Of a stretch of 27,272 nt of DNA, positions 14,845-24,303 are shown piece after piece. The stretch is from CAXSEF01 sp964236535 (GTDB lineage Bacteria > Pseudomonadota > Alphaproteobacteria > Acetobacterales > Acetobacteraceae). Made by a program: the position numbers and the translations under genes. The notes beneath the pieces were generated by a model. It worked only from the letters and a program-made list of their open reading frames with translations. It made no database searches and was not told the origin of the DNA. The stretch lies in contig CAXSEF010000038.1 in assembly GCA_964236535.1 (NCBI GenBank), positions 1-27,272 of the forward strand, written 5' to 3'. Positions within the stretch are counted from its first letter, which is position 1. Every line of letters starts with the position of its first letter.

Positions 14845-15030
14845 ATTGACCTGCAGGCGCAGCAAGGCCGGTTCGCCCTCCGCCCGCATTGCAATGGCCC
14901 AGGCGGGCCATCGGAACCTTGCGCGGGCCGTGCCCACAATCGCCAAAGGCATGAGGCCGTTGGAGCCTGTTCCCTGGGCTCCGGGATTGCAAAGGCGAGC
15001 CTTTGGCGGAGTCCACAGGCAGAGCACGCC
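14845..15030 (+). repeat. Composite repeat, modules C+A (copy 6)
   Basis: Same landmarks and order as 9415-9625: ATTGACCTGCAGGCGCAG, CCTCCGCCCGCATTGCAATG, GGCCCAGGCGGGCC, GGAACCTTGCGCGGGC, then module A with AAAGGCGAGCCTTTGG, CGGAGTCCACAGGCAGAGC. The second module-A palindrome is broken off at the hairpin that follows. The plus-strand G excess seen from 1 to 14.8 kb ends at about this copy. Confidence 0.85.
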
Positions 15031-15051
15031 GCCGTGACTGCCGGCGGCGTG
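15025..15051. terminator. 10-bp hairpin after copy 6
   Basis: CACGCCGCCG-TGACTGC-CGGCGGCGTG is a perfect 10-bp stem with a 7-base loop, followed by CAGGTTTCAG. It may terminate the fabH transcript, but it lacks a T-run on either strand. Confidence 0.35.
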
Positions 15052-15208
15052 CAGGTTTCAGCCGTGTCCGAACGGGTCCGCGCCGCAGCACGGCTGGCAG
15101 CCCGCCCCCGGCAGCCTGGCCGGACTGGCGGTAGGTGCCGCCGCCCGTTCTGTCCTGCCTGAACCGTGGCGCGAACCGTACCGGCGTGTTCTGGCGGACG
15201 GGCTGGAC

Positions 15209-15214
15209 AACGTT
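15209..15214. promoter_or_regulatory. AACGTT site upstream of cheA
   Basis: The palindrome AACGTT occurs three times in the window by eye, and each time it lies in the upstream region of a chemotaxis gene. Here it is 237 bases before cheA, in the patch ACAACGTTTTCTTAGTC. Function unknown. Confidence 0.25.
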
Positions 15215-15451
15215 TTCTTAGTCATTTCGAGGCAAGGTTCCGCTGTGGCAGGCCTGGAGCGCTCCGGGGCAAGCTGGTTGTCCCGATGTCGTCCCGCGGC
15301 ATTCTGGAGCAGTTGCTGCCCCGTTGCCGACTTCATTCCGAGCCGTGCCGAGGATTGATCGCGGCCTGGTCGTTGCCGGGTGAAGCGGTGACGTGCCCAG
15401 GCCATCGCGGGCGCCGCTGCGCTTTCTGGGCTCACGAAACCGGATGGTTCC

Positions 15452-18400
15452 ATGGACGACCTGCTGGCCGAATTCCTGAACGAAACCGCGGAGAGCATCG
15501 CCGAACTTGATTCGGCGCTGGTGAAGCTGGAACGCTCGCCAGATGACCAGGCGACGCTTGGGCTGATCTTCCGTCTCGTCCACACCATCAAGGGGACGTG
15601 CGGGTTTCTCGGCCTGCCTCGTCTCGAGCGGGTGGCCCATGCCGCCGAGAACGTCCTTGGTCAGGTCCGCGACGGGCAGCTGATCGTCGATGCCGAGATC
15701 ATCAGCGCGGTGCTGGCGGCGATCGACTGCATCAAGATGATCCTGGGCGTCCTGTCCTCGACGGGCGCCGAGCCGGCCGGAGCGGACACCGTGCAGATCG
15801 CGGCTCTTGACCGCTTGCTGGCGGGCTCCGCCGAGGCGCCAGCACCCCACCCGCGGCCGGCCGACGACGTGTTCGCGTCGGTGCAGGCGGTCGAGGCGGC
15901 GTCCGCGCCGGTGGCCGCCCCTGGTCTGCCTGTCGCCGCGGGCCCACCCGTCGAGCCTCCTGTTCCGGCCAGGCCGGGGGAAGCGTCCTTGGCGGTGCAG
16001 GAGGCGCCGACCAGGGCGGTCGCTCGGGCGGGCGGGGGTCCGCAAGGTGCTGCGGACATCTCCGGCGCGGTCCAGACGATTCGTGTCGGCGTCGATGTTC
16101 TGGAGCATCTGATGACCCTGGTCGGTGAACTGGTGCTGGCCAGGAACCGGCTGCTGCAGCTTGCCCGGGGCGAGGAGAACAATGCCTTCGTCGCGCCGCT
16201 GGAGCATTTGTCGCACATCACGTCGGAGCTGCAGGAAGGGGTGATGAAGACCCGCATGCAGCCGATCGGCAACGCCTGGAACAAGCTGCCTCGCCTGATC
16301 CGCGACCTGTCGCACGAACTGAGGAAGAAGATCGAGCTGGTGATGCTCGGGCAGGACACCGAGCTGGATCGCCAGGTGCTGGAACTGATCCGCGACCCTC
16401 TGACCCACATGGTGCGCAACAGTGCCGACCATGGCCTGGAGAGCACGGCAAGGCGCCTGGAGGTCGGCAAGCCGGAGGCCGGCCAGATCACGCTGAACGC
16501 CTTCCACGAGGGCGGCCATGTCGTGATCGAGGTGTCCGACGACGGTGGCGGCCTGGATGCGGATCGCATTCGCGCCAAGGTCGCGTCGCAGGGCCTCGCC
16601 ACCGAGGCCGAGCTCGCCGCGATGCCGGATGCGCAGCTGCACCGCTTCATCTTCCACGCCGGCTTCTCCACCGCTGCAGTGATCACCGCGGTATCCGGCC
16701 GTGGCGTCGGCATGGACGTCGTCCGCACCAATGTCGAGCGCATCGGCGGCGTGATCGACCTGCGCTCGGTCCCGGGCCAAGGCACCACCTTCACCATCAA
16801 GATCCCTCTCACCCTGGCGATCGTATCGGCGTTGATCGTGCAGGCGATGGGCCAGCGGTTCGCTATCCCGCAGCTGAGCGTCGTGGAACTCGTCGGTGTC
16901 GGTGCCGCAGGGACCGAGCGGGCGATCGAGATGATCCACGGCACGCCCGTGCTGCGGCTGCGCGATCGTCTCCTGCCGCTGGTCGACCTCAACACCTTGC
17001 TGCGTCTCGACGTGGATGAGGCGTCCCGCCGCAAGTCGCCCACGGTTGTCGTCGTTGCAGTCGGGTCCTCCGCCCTCGGGATCATCGTCGATCGGGTGTT
17101 CGACACCGAGGAGATCGTGGTCAAGCCGGTCTCGCGCGTGCTGCGCCACATCACCATGTTCAGCGGGAACACGATCCTGGGCGACGGTTCGGTCATCATG
17201 ATCCTGGATCCGAACGGGATCGCGCGTGCCAGCGGCATCGTCGGCGGGCGGGAGGGTCGGATCGCGCAGGCTGCCACGGTGGACACGCATTCCGCCAGCG
17301 AGCCCGTGGCGCTGCTGCTGTTCCGGACCGGCTCGGGGGCTCCCAAGGCTGTTCCGCTGCAGCTGGTGGCGCGGCTCGAGGTGATCCCGCGCGAGCGCAT
17401 CGAGATTGCCGGGGGTGCCCCGGTCACGCAGTATCGCGGCAAGCTGATGCCGCTGGTGTGCATGGACGGTGCGTCGCAGAGCGAGCGCGCCAACCAGCCG
17501 ATCGTGGTGTTCAGCGACCGTGGTCGCACGATCGGCCTGATGGTCGACGAGATCGTCGACGTGGTGCAGGACCGCCTTGTCGTCGAGATCGGCCGTGGTC
17601 GTGGCGGACTTCTCGGCACTGCGGTGATCGCCGGCCAGAGCACCGATGTGGTCGATATCGCGCATTGGCTGGAGGCCTCGTGGGACGACTGGTTCGGCCC
17701 CGAGGCGCCGGAGCCGGCGGTCATGCCGGAGGCCGGCAAGCCTGCGCCGATTGCGATTGCCGCGCCGGCCGTCCGCGCGTCCGAGTCGCGCGAGCTGGAG
17801 GTCGAAGAACCAGCTTTCCACGTGATGCCAGCGTTCGAAGCCGTCATGCCCGGTGTGCAGATGACGGAGGTTCCGATGCTGGCCGAGGCTGTGGTTCAGT
17901 CGGGGGAGTCGTCGCGGGGTGTTCTCGATGGTGTCCTGACCTGGCTCCGGGCACTGCAGGCCTCGCATCCGGGCGCGGATGTCGCGTCAGTGATAGGCAG
18001 GGTGACCGCTCTTGCCGAAGCTGGTCCGGCCGCCCGAGAGACTGCGCTGCTGGCGGAGATCGATGATCTTGGCTCGGCGATCGAGACGATGCGGCGCGAC
18101 ATGGCGGCTCTGCCGGTGGACGATATCGCCGGCAAGTACCTCTCCAGTGCCAATGACGAACTGGGCGCGATCGTCAACCACACGGCGGCGGCAACCGAGA
18201 CCATCCTGGACGGCTGCGAGACGCTTGACGACCTGGCCGCGACCCTGTCCGAGCAACCGTCCAGGATCGTGCAGGACATCACCGCGCGCATCTACGAAGC
18301 ATGCAGCTTCCAGGACATCACGGGCCAGAGGATCGCGAAGATCGTGGCCACGCTCCAGGCGATCGAAGGCAAGATCGCGCACATCAGGGAGGTCGCCAGC

Positions 18401-18523
18401 GAGCCCGCCAGGCCTCATGGGATCGGGGTGCAGAACGAAGCTGCCGGATTGCTGAACGGTCCGCAGCTTCCCGACATGGCAATGGATCAGAGCGGGATTG
18501 ATCGCCTGCTTGCGGATTTCTGA
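15452..18523 (+). CDS. cheA: Chemotaxis histidine kinase CheA with two CheW-like domains and C-terminal CheZ-like domain
   Basis: A 1023-residue cytoplasmic kinase that phosphorylates CheY and CheB in response to receptors. Domains in order are: HPt (1-105, phospho-accepting H44 in LVHTIKGTCGFLG), a Pro/Ala linker with no clear P2, the dimerisation helices (about 206-270, VGELVLARNRLL), and the ATPase (N-box DPLTHMVRNSADHGLE 315-330, G1 VSDDGGG 361-367, G2 GRGVGMDVV 416-424). CheW-like 1 (about 455-600) and CheW-like 2 (about 616-745) follow. After a linker, residues about 845-1023 look like CheZ: the helix ANDELGAIVNHTAAATETIL, the signature ACSFQDITGQRIAKIV with D955 and Q959 matching the catalytic Asp/Gln pair of CheZ, and the tail DQSGIDRLLADF resembling the CheY-binding peptide. 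The frame is single and unbroken. Kinase identity is certain; the CheZ part rests on motifs. Confidence 0.93.
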   Translation: MDDLLAEFLNETAESIAELDSALVKLERSPDDQATLGLIFRLVHTIKGTCGFLGLPRLERVAHAAENVLGQVRDGQLIVDAEIISAVLAAIDCIKMILGVLSSTGAEPAGADTVQIAALDRLLAGSAEAPAPHPRPADDVFASVQAVEAASAPVAAPGLPVAAGPPVEPPVPARPGEASLAVQEAPTRAVARAGGGPQGAADISGAVQTIRVGVDVLEHLMTLVGELVLARNRLLQLARGEENNAFVAPLEHLSHITSELQEGVMKTRMQPIGNAWNKLPRLIRDLSHELRKKIELVMLGQDTELDRQVLELIRDPLTHMVRNSADHGLESTARRLEVGKPEAGQITLNAFHEGGHVVIEVSDDGGGLDADRIRAKVASQGLATEAELAAMPDAQLHRFIFHAGFSTAAVITAVSGRGVGMDVVRTNVERIGGVIDLRSVPGQGTTFTIKIPLTLAIVSALIVQAMGQRFAIPQLSVVELVGVGAAGTERAIEMIHGTPVLRLRDRLLPLVDLNTLLRLDVDEASRRKSPTVVVVAVGSSALGIIVDRVFDTEEIVVKPVSRVLRHITMFSGNTILGDGSVIMILDPNGIARASGIVGGREGRIAQAATVDTHSASEPVALLLFRTGSGAPKAVPLQLVARLEVIPRERIEIAGGAPVTQYRGKLMPLVCMDGASQSERANQPIVVFSDRGRTIGLMVDEIVDVVQDRLVVEIGRGRGGLLGTAVIAGQSTDVVDIAHWLEASWDDWFGPEAPEPAVMPEAGKPAPIAIAAPAVRASESRELEVEEPAFHVMPAFEAVMPGVQMTEVPMLAEAVVQSGESSRGVLDGVLTWLRALQASHPGADVASVIGRVTALAEAGPAARETALLAEIDDLGSAIETMRRDMAALPVDDIAGKYLSSANDELGAIVNHTAAATETILDGCETLDDLAATLSEQPSRIVQDITARIYEACSFQDITGQRIAKIVATLQAIEGKIAHIREVASEPARPHGIGVQNEAAGLLNGPQLPDMAMDQSGIDRLLADF

Positions 18524-18583
18524 TACGGCTCTTTGAGACTGCCGGCCGTACTATGGGTTACTGCGTTCGTCTGGAGAATCTGC

Positions 18584-19039
18584 ATGTCCGAGGCCACTCA
18601 GAGTCAGGAGCAGGACGTGTCATACCTGACCTTTGTTCTGGCGGCCCAGCTTTGTGCTGTCCCGGTGCTGTGCGTCCGCGACGTCATGGCGCCGCAGCGG
18701 GTGACCCGCATTCCGCTCGCCCCTCCAGAGATCGCCGGAAGCCTCAACCTTCGGGGGCGCATCGTCACGGCGATCGACCTGCGCACGCGCCTGTCCTTTC
18801 CGCCGACCCTGGACCCACGCATGTCAATCGTCACCGAGCAGGGCGGCGACCTGTATGCGCTCCTCGTCGACTCCGTGCAGGACGTGGTGCGGCTTTCCAA
18901 GGCGGAGATCGAGCGCAATCCGTCGACGTTGCCGGCGAAATGGGCGATCTACAGCAACGGGATCTGCCGGCGTCCGGAGGTGCTGCTGGTGCTGCTCGAT
19001 ATCGCCCGGCTGCTGGCATTCGAACAGATGGTGGCGTGA
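18584..19039 (+). CDS. cheW: Chemotaxis coupling protein CheW
   Basis: A 151-residue SH3-like adaptor that links receptors to CheA. The fold is read from YLTFVLAAQLCAVPVLCVRDV, the hallmark GSLNLRGRIVTAIDLRTRL, and ALLVDSVQDVVRLSKAEIE near the end. The ATG at 18584 has GGAGA (18572-18576) seven bases upstream; a longer in-frame TTG start at 18533 is less likely. It follows cheA by 60 bases. Its stop overlaps the GTG of the following cheY-like frame. Confidence 0.94.
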   Translation: MSEATQSQEQDVSYLTFVLAAQLCAVPVLCVRDVMAPQRVTRIPLAPPEIAGSLNLRGRIVTAIDLRTRLSFPPTLDPRMSIVTEQGGDLYALLVDSVQDVVRLSKAEIERNPSTLPAKWAIYSNGICRRPEVLLVLLDIARLLAFEQMVA

Positions 19040-19407
19040 CCGGTCGGGGCGGCGCTGTCTGGTCGCCGAAGACGGCAGGACCGCGTCACGTTGCGCCCGC
19101 GCTGCTCGCAGGCTGCGGGTCTGCGGTCGAGGAAGCGGAGAACAGCGCGGCAGCGCTCGAGGTTGGCCGGGACGCCATGGCCGATCTGGTGCCGCTCGAC
19201 TGGGACATGCCGGTGATGAACGGCGTCGACCTCCTCAGGATCCCTGGGCGCGAGCGTGTGGGCAGCGTGCCGGTGGTGTTCTGCAGGTCCGGGACGGATC
19301 TGGTGTTCGTTCGTGCTGCGCCCCACGACGGTGTGTCGGAGCACGTGATGAAGCCCTGCGGCGGGGAAACCCTGGCCGGAGCGCTGCGGCAGGTCGGTTT
19401 GTCATGA
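19036..19407 (+). pseudogene. cheY: Decayed cheY-like response regulator (compensated frameshifts)
   Basis: The open frame of 123 codons begins with a GTG overlapping the cheW stop and ends overlapping the cheB start. From residue 17 it reads as a receiver domain: HVAPALLAGCGSAVEEAEN, the phospho-acceptor D55 in PLDWDMPVMNG, and K106 in HVMKP. Residues 8-16 (VWSPKTAGP) do not fit, but the same bases in another frame (19053-19082) encode CLVAEDGRT, the expected first strand and acidic pocket. Two opposite frameshifts, near 19045 and 19083, would explain this. The acidic Asp is thus lost from the translated product. It may be a pseudogene, a divergent receiver, or a sequencing artefact. An intact cheY is at 21515. 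Confidence 0.75.
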
Positions 19408-20453
19408 GCGGCGGGATCGCCAGGGTGATGGTCTGCGATGACTCGGCGGTGATCCGCTCGGCCATCTCCAGGATCCTCGAGCGCGACGGCGGCATAGAGG
19501 TCGTCTGCAGGGTCGGCGATGGGGCGCAGGCGTTGGCCGCGTTGCAGACGACGGCGATCGACGTGGTCGTTCTCGACATCGAGATGCCGGTCCTGGACGG
19601 CCTGGCCGCGCTGCCGCTTCTGCTCAAACACGATCCCGGGCTGCGCGTCATCATGGCGTCGACATTGACAACACGCGGGGCCGATATCGCGCTGCAGGCG
19701 CTCAAGCTCGGTGCCGCCGACTACCTCAACAAGCCCACGGCGGCGATCCTGGCGGCCGATGGCACTTTCGGGTTCGAGTTGATCGCCAAGGTGAAGGGAC
19801 TGGCCCGGTTCCGCCGTCCTGTCGCGCCTGCGCCGGCAGCGGCGGCCGCGATCGGGCTCTCCCCGTCGCCACGGCGGCGCACCTCCCTGCTCGCGATCGG
19901 CAGCTCGACGGGTGGCCCGCAGGCCCTCTTCACGTTCGTTCAGGCGTTGGGAACGGGCGTCGCTGTTCCCGTGGTTCTCACGCAACATATGCCGCCGACA
20001 TTTACCCCGCTGCTGGCGCAGCATCTGACGCGGCTGGGCGGCATGGCGTGTTCCGAGGCGAAGGACGGCGAGCAGATGCTGCCCGGCCGCATCTATCTTG
20101 CTCCCGGTGACCGGCACCTCCTGGTGAACAAAGGACGGGGTGGTCCCGTGGCGAAGCTGTCGTCCGGTCCGAAGGAGAATTTCTGCCGGCCTGCCGTCGA
20201 TCCCATGCTGCGCTCGGCAAGCGTCGCCTGCGACGGTGGCGTGTTGGTCGTCATGCTGACCGGGATGGGTCAGGACGGTCTGCTCGGAACACGGGAGGTG
20301 GTGCGTGCCGGGGGTGCTGCCCTGGCCCAGGACGCCGAGACGAGCGTGGTATGGGGGATGCCGGGCGCGGTGGCGCGGGCAGGACTGGCGCATGCCGTGC
20401 TGCCGCTTTTTGGGCTGGCGCCGAAGGTTCTCCAGATGCTGGCGTCGCGATGA
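19404..20453 (+). CDS. cheB: Chemotaxis response regulator protein-glutamate methylesterase CheB
   Basis: A 349-residue two-domain adaptation enzyme that removes methyl groups from (and deamidates) receptors when phosphorylated by CheA. The receiver domain (about 5-125) has the acidic pair in VMVCDDSA and the phospho-acceptor D58 in VVVLDIEMP, with the switch-lysine motif YLNKPT. An Ala/Pro linker follows. The methylesterase domain has its catalytic triad at S168 (IGSSTGGPQ), H195 (TQHMPPTFT) and D291 (MLTGMGQDG). ATGA overlaps at both ends tie it to the cheY-like frame and cheR, so the genes are probably one operon. Confidence 0.96.
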   Translation: MSGGIARVMVCDDSAVIRSAISRILERDGGIEVVCRVGDGAQALAALQTTAIDVVVLDIEMPVLDGLAALPLLLKHDPGLRVIMASTLTTRGADIALQALKLGAADYLNKPTAAILAADGTFGFELIAKVKGLARFRRPVAPAPAAAAAIGLSPSPRRRTSLLAIGSSTGGPQALFTFVQALGTGVAVPVVLTQHMPPTFTPLLAQHLTRLGGMACSEAKDGEQMLPGRIYLAPGDRHLLVNKGRGGPVAKLSSGPKENFCRPAVDPMLRSASVACDGGVLVVMLTGMGQDGLLGTREVVRAGGAALAQDAETSVVWGMPGAVARAGLAHAVLPLFGLAPKVLQMLASR

Positions 20454-21256
20454 ACAGCGCGTTCAACGTGCTCTCCGGCATGCTCAAGGCGCGTTCTGGG
20501 CTGATGCTGTCTCCCGAGAAGAGCTATCTGCTCGAGACGCGTCTCGCCCACGTGATGCAGCGTGAGTCGCTCAAGGATCTACGAGCGCTGGCCGACCGCA
20601 TCATCGCCTCACCCGGATCGCAGCTTGAGTCCGAGGTTGTCGAGGCGATGACGACAGGGGAGACGTTGTTCTTCCGTGACGAGAAGCCGTTCGCGCATTT
20701 CCGCGACACTGTTCTGCCAAGGTTGGACGTGGCGCATGCTGTCGGGCTGCCGTTGCGGATCTGGTCGGCGGCATCGTCCTCCGGGCAGGAAGCCTATTCG
20801 CTCGCGATGCTCCTGGCCGACCGACCGGCAAACCGGCTTTCCCGTCCGGTGCGGATCCTGGGCACGGATATCTCCCGGGAAAAGGTGGAGCAAGCGAGGC
20901 TCGGGTTGTTCACCCAGTTCGAGATCCGGCGCGGTCTTCCTGCACCGATGCTCATGAAGCATTTCGCCAAGGAGGGCGCCAACTACCGCATCTCGGACGC
21001 GCTTCGTGCCGCCGTCGAGTTCCGAACCTTTAACCTCCTCGAAAACCTCGCGCCGCTCGGGACCTTCGATGTGGTGTTCTGCCGCAACGTGCTGATCTAC
21101 TTCGATGCGCCGACCAAGACGCGGGTGCTCGAAGCAATCGTCAGGCGCATGGCGCCGCACGGTGTTCTCTATCTTGGCGGCGCCGAGACCGTGCTGGGTC
21201 TGACCGACAGGTTCGTCGCTGAACCGGGTACCCGCGGGATTTTCCACCCTGCCTGA
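20450..21256 (+). CDS. cheR: Chemotaxis protein methyltransferase CheR
   Basis: A 268-residue S-adenosylmethionine-dependent enzyme that methylates receptor glutamates, opposing CheB. The N-terminal helical domain (1-70) precedes the TTGETLFFRD segment. The SAM-binding motif is IWSAASSSGQEAYSLAM, a variant of the usual WSAACSTGEEPYSLAM. ILGTDIS and FDVVFCRNVLIYFD follow, all typical. The length is normal. The ATG overlaps the cheB stop (ATGA at 20450-20453). Downstream is a 258-bp intergenic stretch with a hairpin at 21321-21358. Confidence 0.96.
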   Translation: MNSAFNVLSGMLKARSGLMLSPEKSYLLETRLAHVMQRESLKDLRALADRIIASPGSQLESEVVEAMTTGETLFFRDEKPFAHFRDTVLPRLDVAHAVGLPLRIWSAASSSGQEAYSLAMLLADRPANRLSRPVRILGTDISREKVEQARLGLFTQFEIRRGLPAPMLMKHFAKEGANYRISDALRAAVEFRTFNLLENLAPLGTFDVVFCRNVLIYFDAPTKTRVLEAIVRRMAPHGVLYLGGAETVLGLTDRFVAEPGTRGIFHPA

Positions 21257-21320
21257 GTGGGCGTTTGCTTTGCAACGACACCGGCGATCCGGCGCGGCCT
21301 ACTGCGCTTGAGCTGCGCAC

Positions 21321-21358
21321 GGCCTCGAAGTTCCGCTCCGCTACGGGCTTCGAAGGCC
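21321..21358. terminator. Imperfect hairpin after cheR
   Basis: GGCCTCGAAG (21321-21330) can pair with CTTCGAAGGCC (21348-21358) with one bulged base, around a 17-base loop. It is 65 bases after the cheR stop and may end the cheA-cheR transcript. No T-tract is seen. Confidence 0.35.
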
Positions 21359-21434
21359 TTGTCGGACGGCGCCCGAGCGGAGGCCTCTCGCCTGGCGTGG
21401 CGCATTCTCGGACGGGAGCCGAGCCCTCTGCAGT

Positions 21435-21464
21435 AACGTTCGATGCACAAAACTTTAGTATAAG
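21435..21464 (+). promoter_or_regulatory. Candidate cheY promoter region with AACGTT
   Basis: This short A/T-rich island contains AACGTT (21435-21440) and a -10-like TATAAG (21459-21464) about 50 bases before the cheY start. No convincing -35 is seen, nor a flagellar sigma-28 pattern. AACGTT recurs upstream of cheA and of the receptor gene. Confidence 0.35.
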
Positions 21465-21514
21465 AGGACGTCAAGCCCGGCCGCGGTCAATGTCGGTTCA
21501 ACGAGGAGACTGAA

Positions 21515-21898
21515 ATGGCCATCAGTACGTCCATGAAGGTCCTGATCGTCGATGACTACAAGACGATGCTCAGGATCATTCGAAATTTGCTGAAGCAGAT
21601 CGATGTCCAGAACGTCGACGAGGCGAGCGACGGGGCGGAGGCTCTCGCGAAGCTCCAGTCCAGCAGCTTTGATCTCGTGATCAGCGACTGGAACATGGCT
21701 CCGATGACGGGCCTCGAACTGCTGCAGCACGTTCGCAAGGACCCGCGGCTGATGAAGCTGCCGTTCATCATGGTGACGGCGGAGAGCAAGACGGAGAACA
21801 TCATTGCCGCCAAGCAGGCAGGCGTCTCGAACTACATCGTGAAGCCATTCACCGCCGAGACGCTGAAGGAAAAGATCGAGCGGGTCATTCACAAGTGA
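21515..21898 (+). CDS. cheY: Chemotaxis response regulator CheY
   Basis: A 127-residue single receiver domain; phosphorylated CheY binds the flagellar switch. The acidic pair D13/D14 (LIVDDYKTM), phospho-acceptor D58 (VISDWNMAPMTG), T88 (MVTAES) and switch lysine K110 (YIVKPFTAE) are all present, in contrast to the decayed copy at 19036. A very good ribosome site, GAGGAG (21503-21508), lies six bases before the ATG, and it has its own intergenic leader, so it may be made at higher levels than the cheA-cheR genes. A small hairpin (21920-21938) follows. Confidence 0.96.
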   Translation: MAISTSMKVLIVDDYKTMLRIIRNLLKQIDVQNVDEASDGAEALAKLQSSSFDLVISDWNMAPMTGLELLQHVRKDPRLMKLPFIMVTAESKTENIIAAKQAGVSNYIVKPFTAETLKEKIERVIHK

Positions 21899-22834
21899 GG
21901 TCGCCAGGGCACGAGGTGCCTGCCATTCCGAATGGCAGCGGTCTCCGTGTCCGTCACGATCAAGGGCTGGCGCTGCGTTGCCACGCGCCATGACCGACGC
22001 GCCCGCACCTTCAGGTCCGCGACTTGCCTCACCGCCGCCGTCGTCCACTGGATCGATTGACGGCTCCAGGGCCGGGAGGAACGGCGTGCTGAAAGACTCA
22101 CGCAGCGTGGTCAAGACCCCTGTTTTGTCGAGCATCCCATTCGACGATCGACACCGTCCGGGCGCATGATTCTCCAGCTCGGCCGTTGCTGCAGGGAAGG
22201 TGCGCCGGACCCCGATGGCCTGCGGGCGACATCCAGGGCCATGGCCGGCATTGTTTAGCACCCGTTGATCCGGGGCAGGTCCATGACGCCCCCGGCGCTG
22301 CCTGCTGACGGTCGCGAATGACGGCCGCCATCAATCCTCGACGAAGTCATCGGCTCAACCATTGTTCCGTGGCCGTTGCGCCACCTTCAGGCCCTCGGCA
22401 CGCCAGCTCCGGTCAGCCCGCCTGTGGGTGGCGGTAACCGTTCGGCCCGGAGCACGCGCGTGGGTCGCCGACAGGCGCAGCGGACATGCTGCGTCGCTCC
22501 GGGCGAGGATCGGCAGGATCAGCGTCATCTCGCCGCGGGCCGTCGCGGGTGTCTTGCGCGGTGCGGAGCCGTGCTGATCCAGCACCGGGCAAGCGAGGCG
22601 TTCCGGGACGTCCAGCTCGGGTGCTGCATGCGTGGTGGCCGCGCGGCGACGCACGGCGCCTGGTCGTCTGCGATCCGTCGGCTCCGCATTCACCGATCCG
22701 GTGGCGCGCTCCTGCGCGGGGAGAGGCGGGTCGTCAGTGCAGGACCATGTTGCCGACCTGAAGCGCAGGACCACCGGAAGTTTGGTCCTGTGGTCGCCAT
22801 GGCTCACGATGGTGCATCGAGGCAGGAGACCAGC
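21899..22834. other. 936-bp region without a confident gene (cheY to aminotransferase)
   Basis: All six frames contain only fragments with no family motif that I recognise. A perfect 8-bp hairpin CTGCCATT-CCG-AATGGCAG (21920-21938) right after cheY could be its terminator. The longest frames are extensions of the aminotransferase frame and an antisense frame to it. Base composition is less skewed than in 1-14.8 kb. It may be regulatory, a gene remnant beyond recognition, or a site where a gene was lost. Confidence 0.65.
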
Positions 22835-24193
<1,359 letters not shown>

Positions 24194-24303
24194 GGCAGGC
24201 GGGACAAAGCGGCGATCGGAGTCGTTGGACTGCCTCGCTACGGCTGCACCGGACAACCATGGCCACGGTCCGGCACGTCCTGCCCGAGCGCGACAGCGGC
24301 CGG

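Larger units (their letters stand above)
14806..15451. other. 646-bp region without a confident gene (fabH to cheA)
   Basis: The first part is the composite repeat at 14845-15030 and a 10-bp-stem hairpin at 15025-15051. The rest (15052-15451) has only short frames. A 55-codon frame on the minus strand (15225 down to 15058, beginning MTKKTLSSPSARTRR) is the best of them, but it lacks a ribosome site and any family signature. AACGTT occurs at 15209-15214 in an A/T-richer patch that may hold the cheA promoter. Confidence 0.7.

Noticed and set aside
15058..15225. A 55-codon minus-strand frame beginning MTKKTLSSPSARTRR and ending with a Cys-rich segment
   Set aside because: No ribosome site, no family match and no conserved neighbour in that direction; probably chance.
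15218..17968. A 916-codon minus-strand frame opposite cheA
   Set aside because: It lies antisense to unmistakable HPt, ATPase and CheW domains and shows no motif of its own.
22355..22834. In-frame upstream extension of the aminotransferase and the opposing minus-strand frame
   Set aside because: The strong ribosome site at 22824 sets the start at 22835; the upstream residues look random in both directions.
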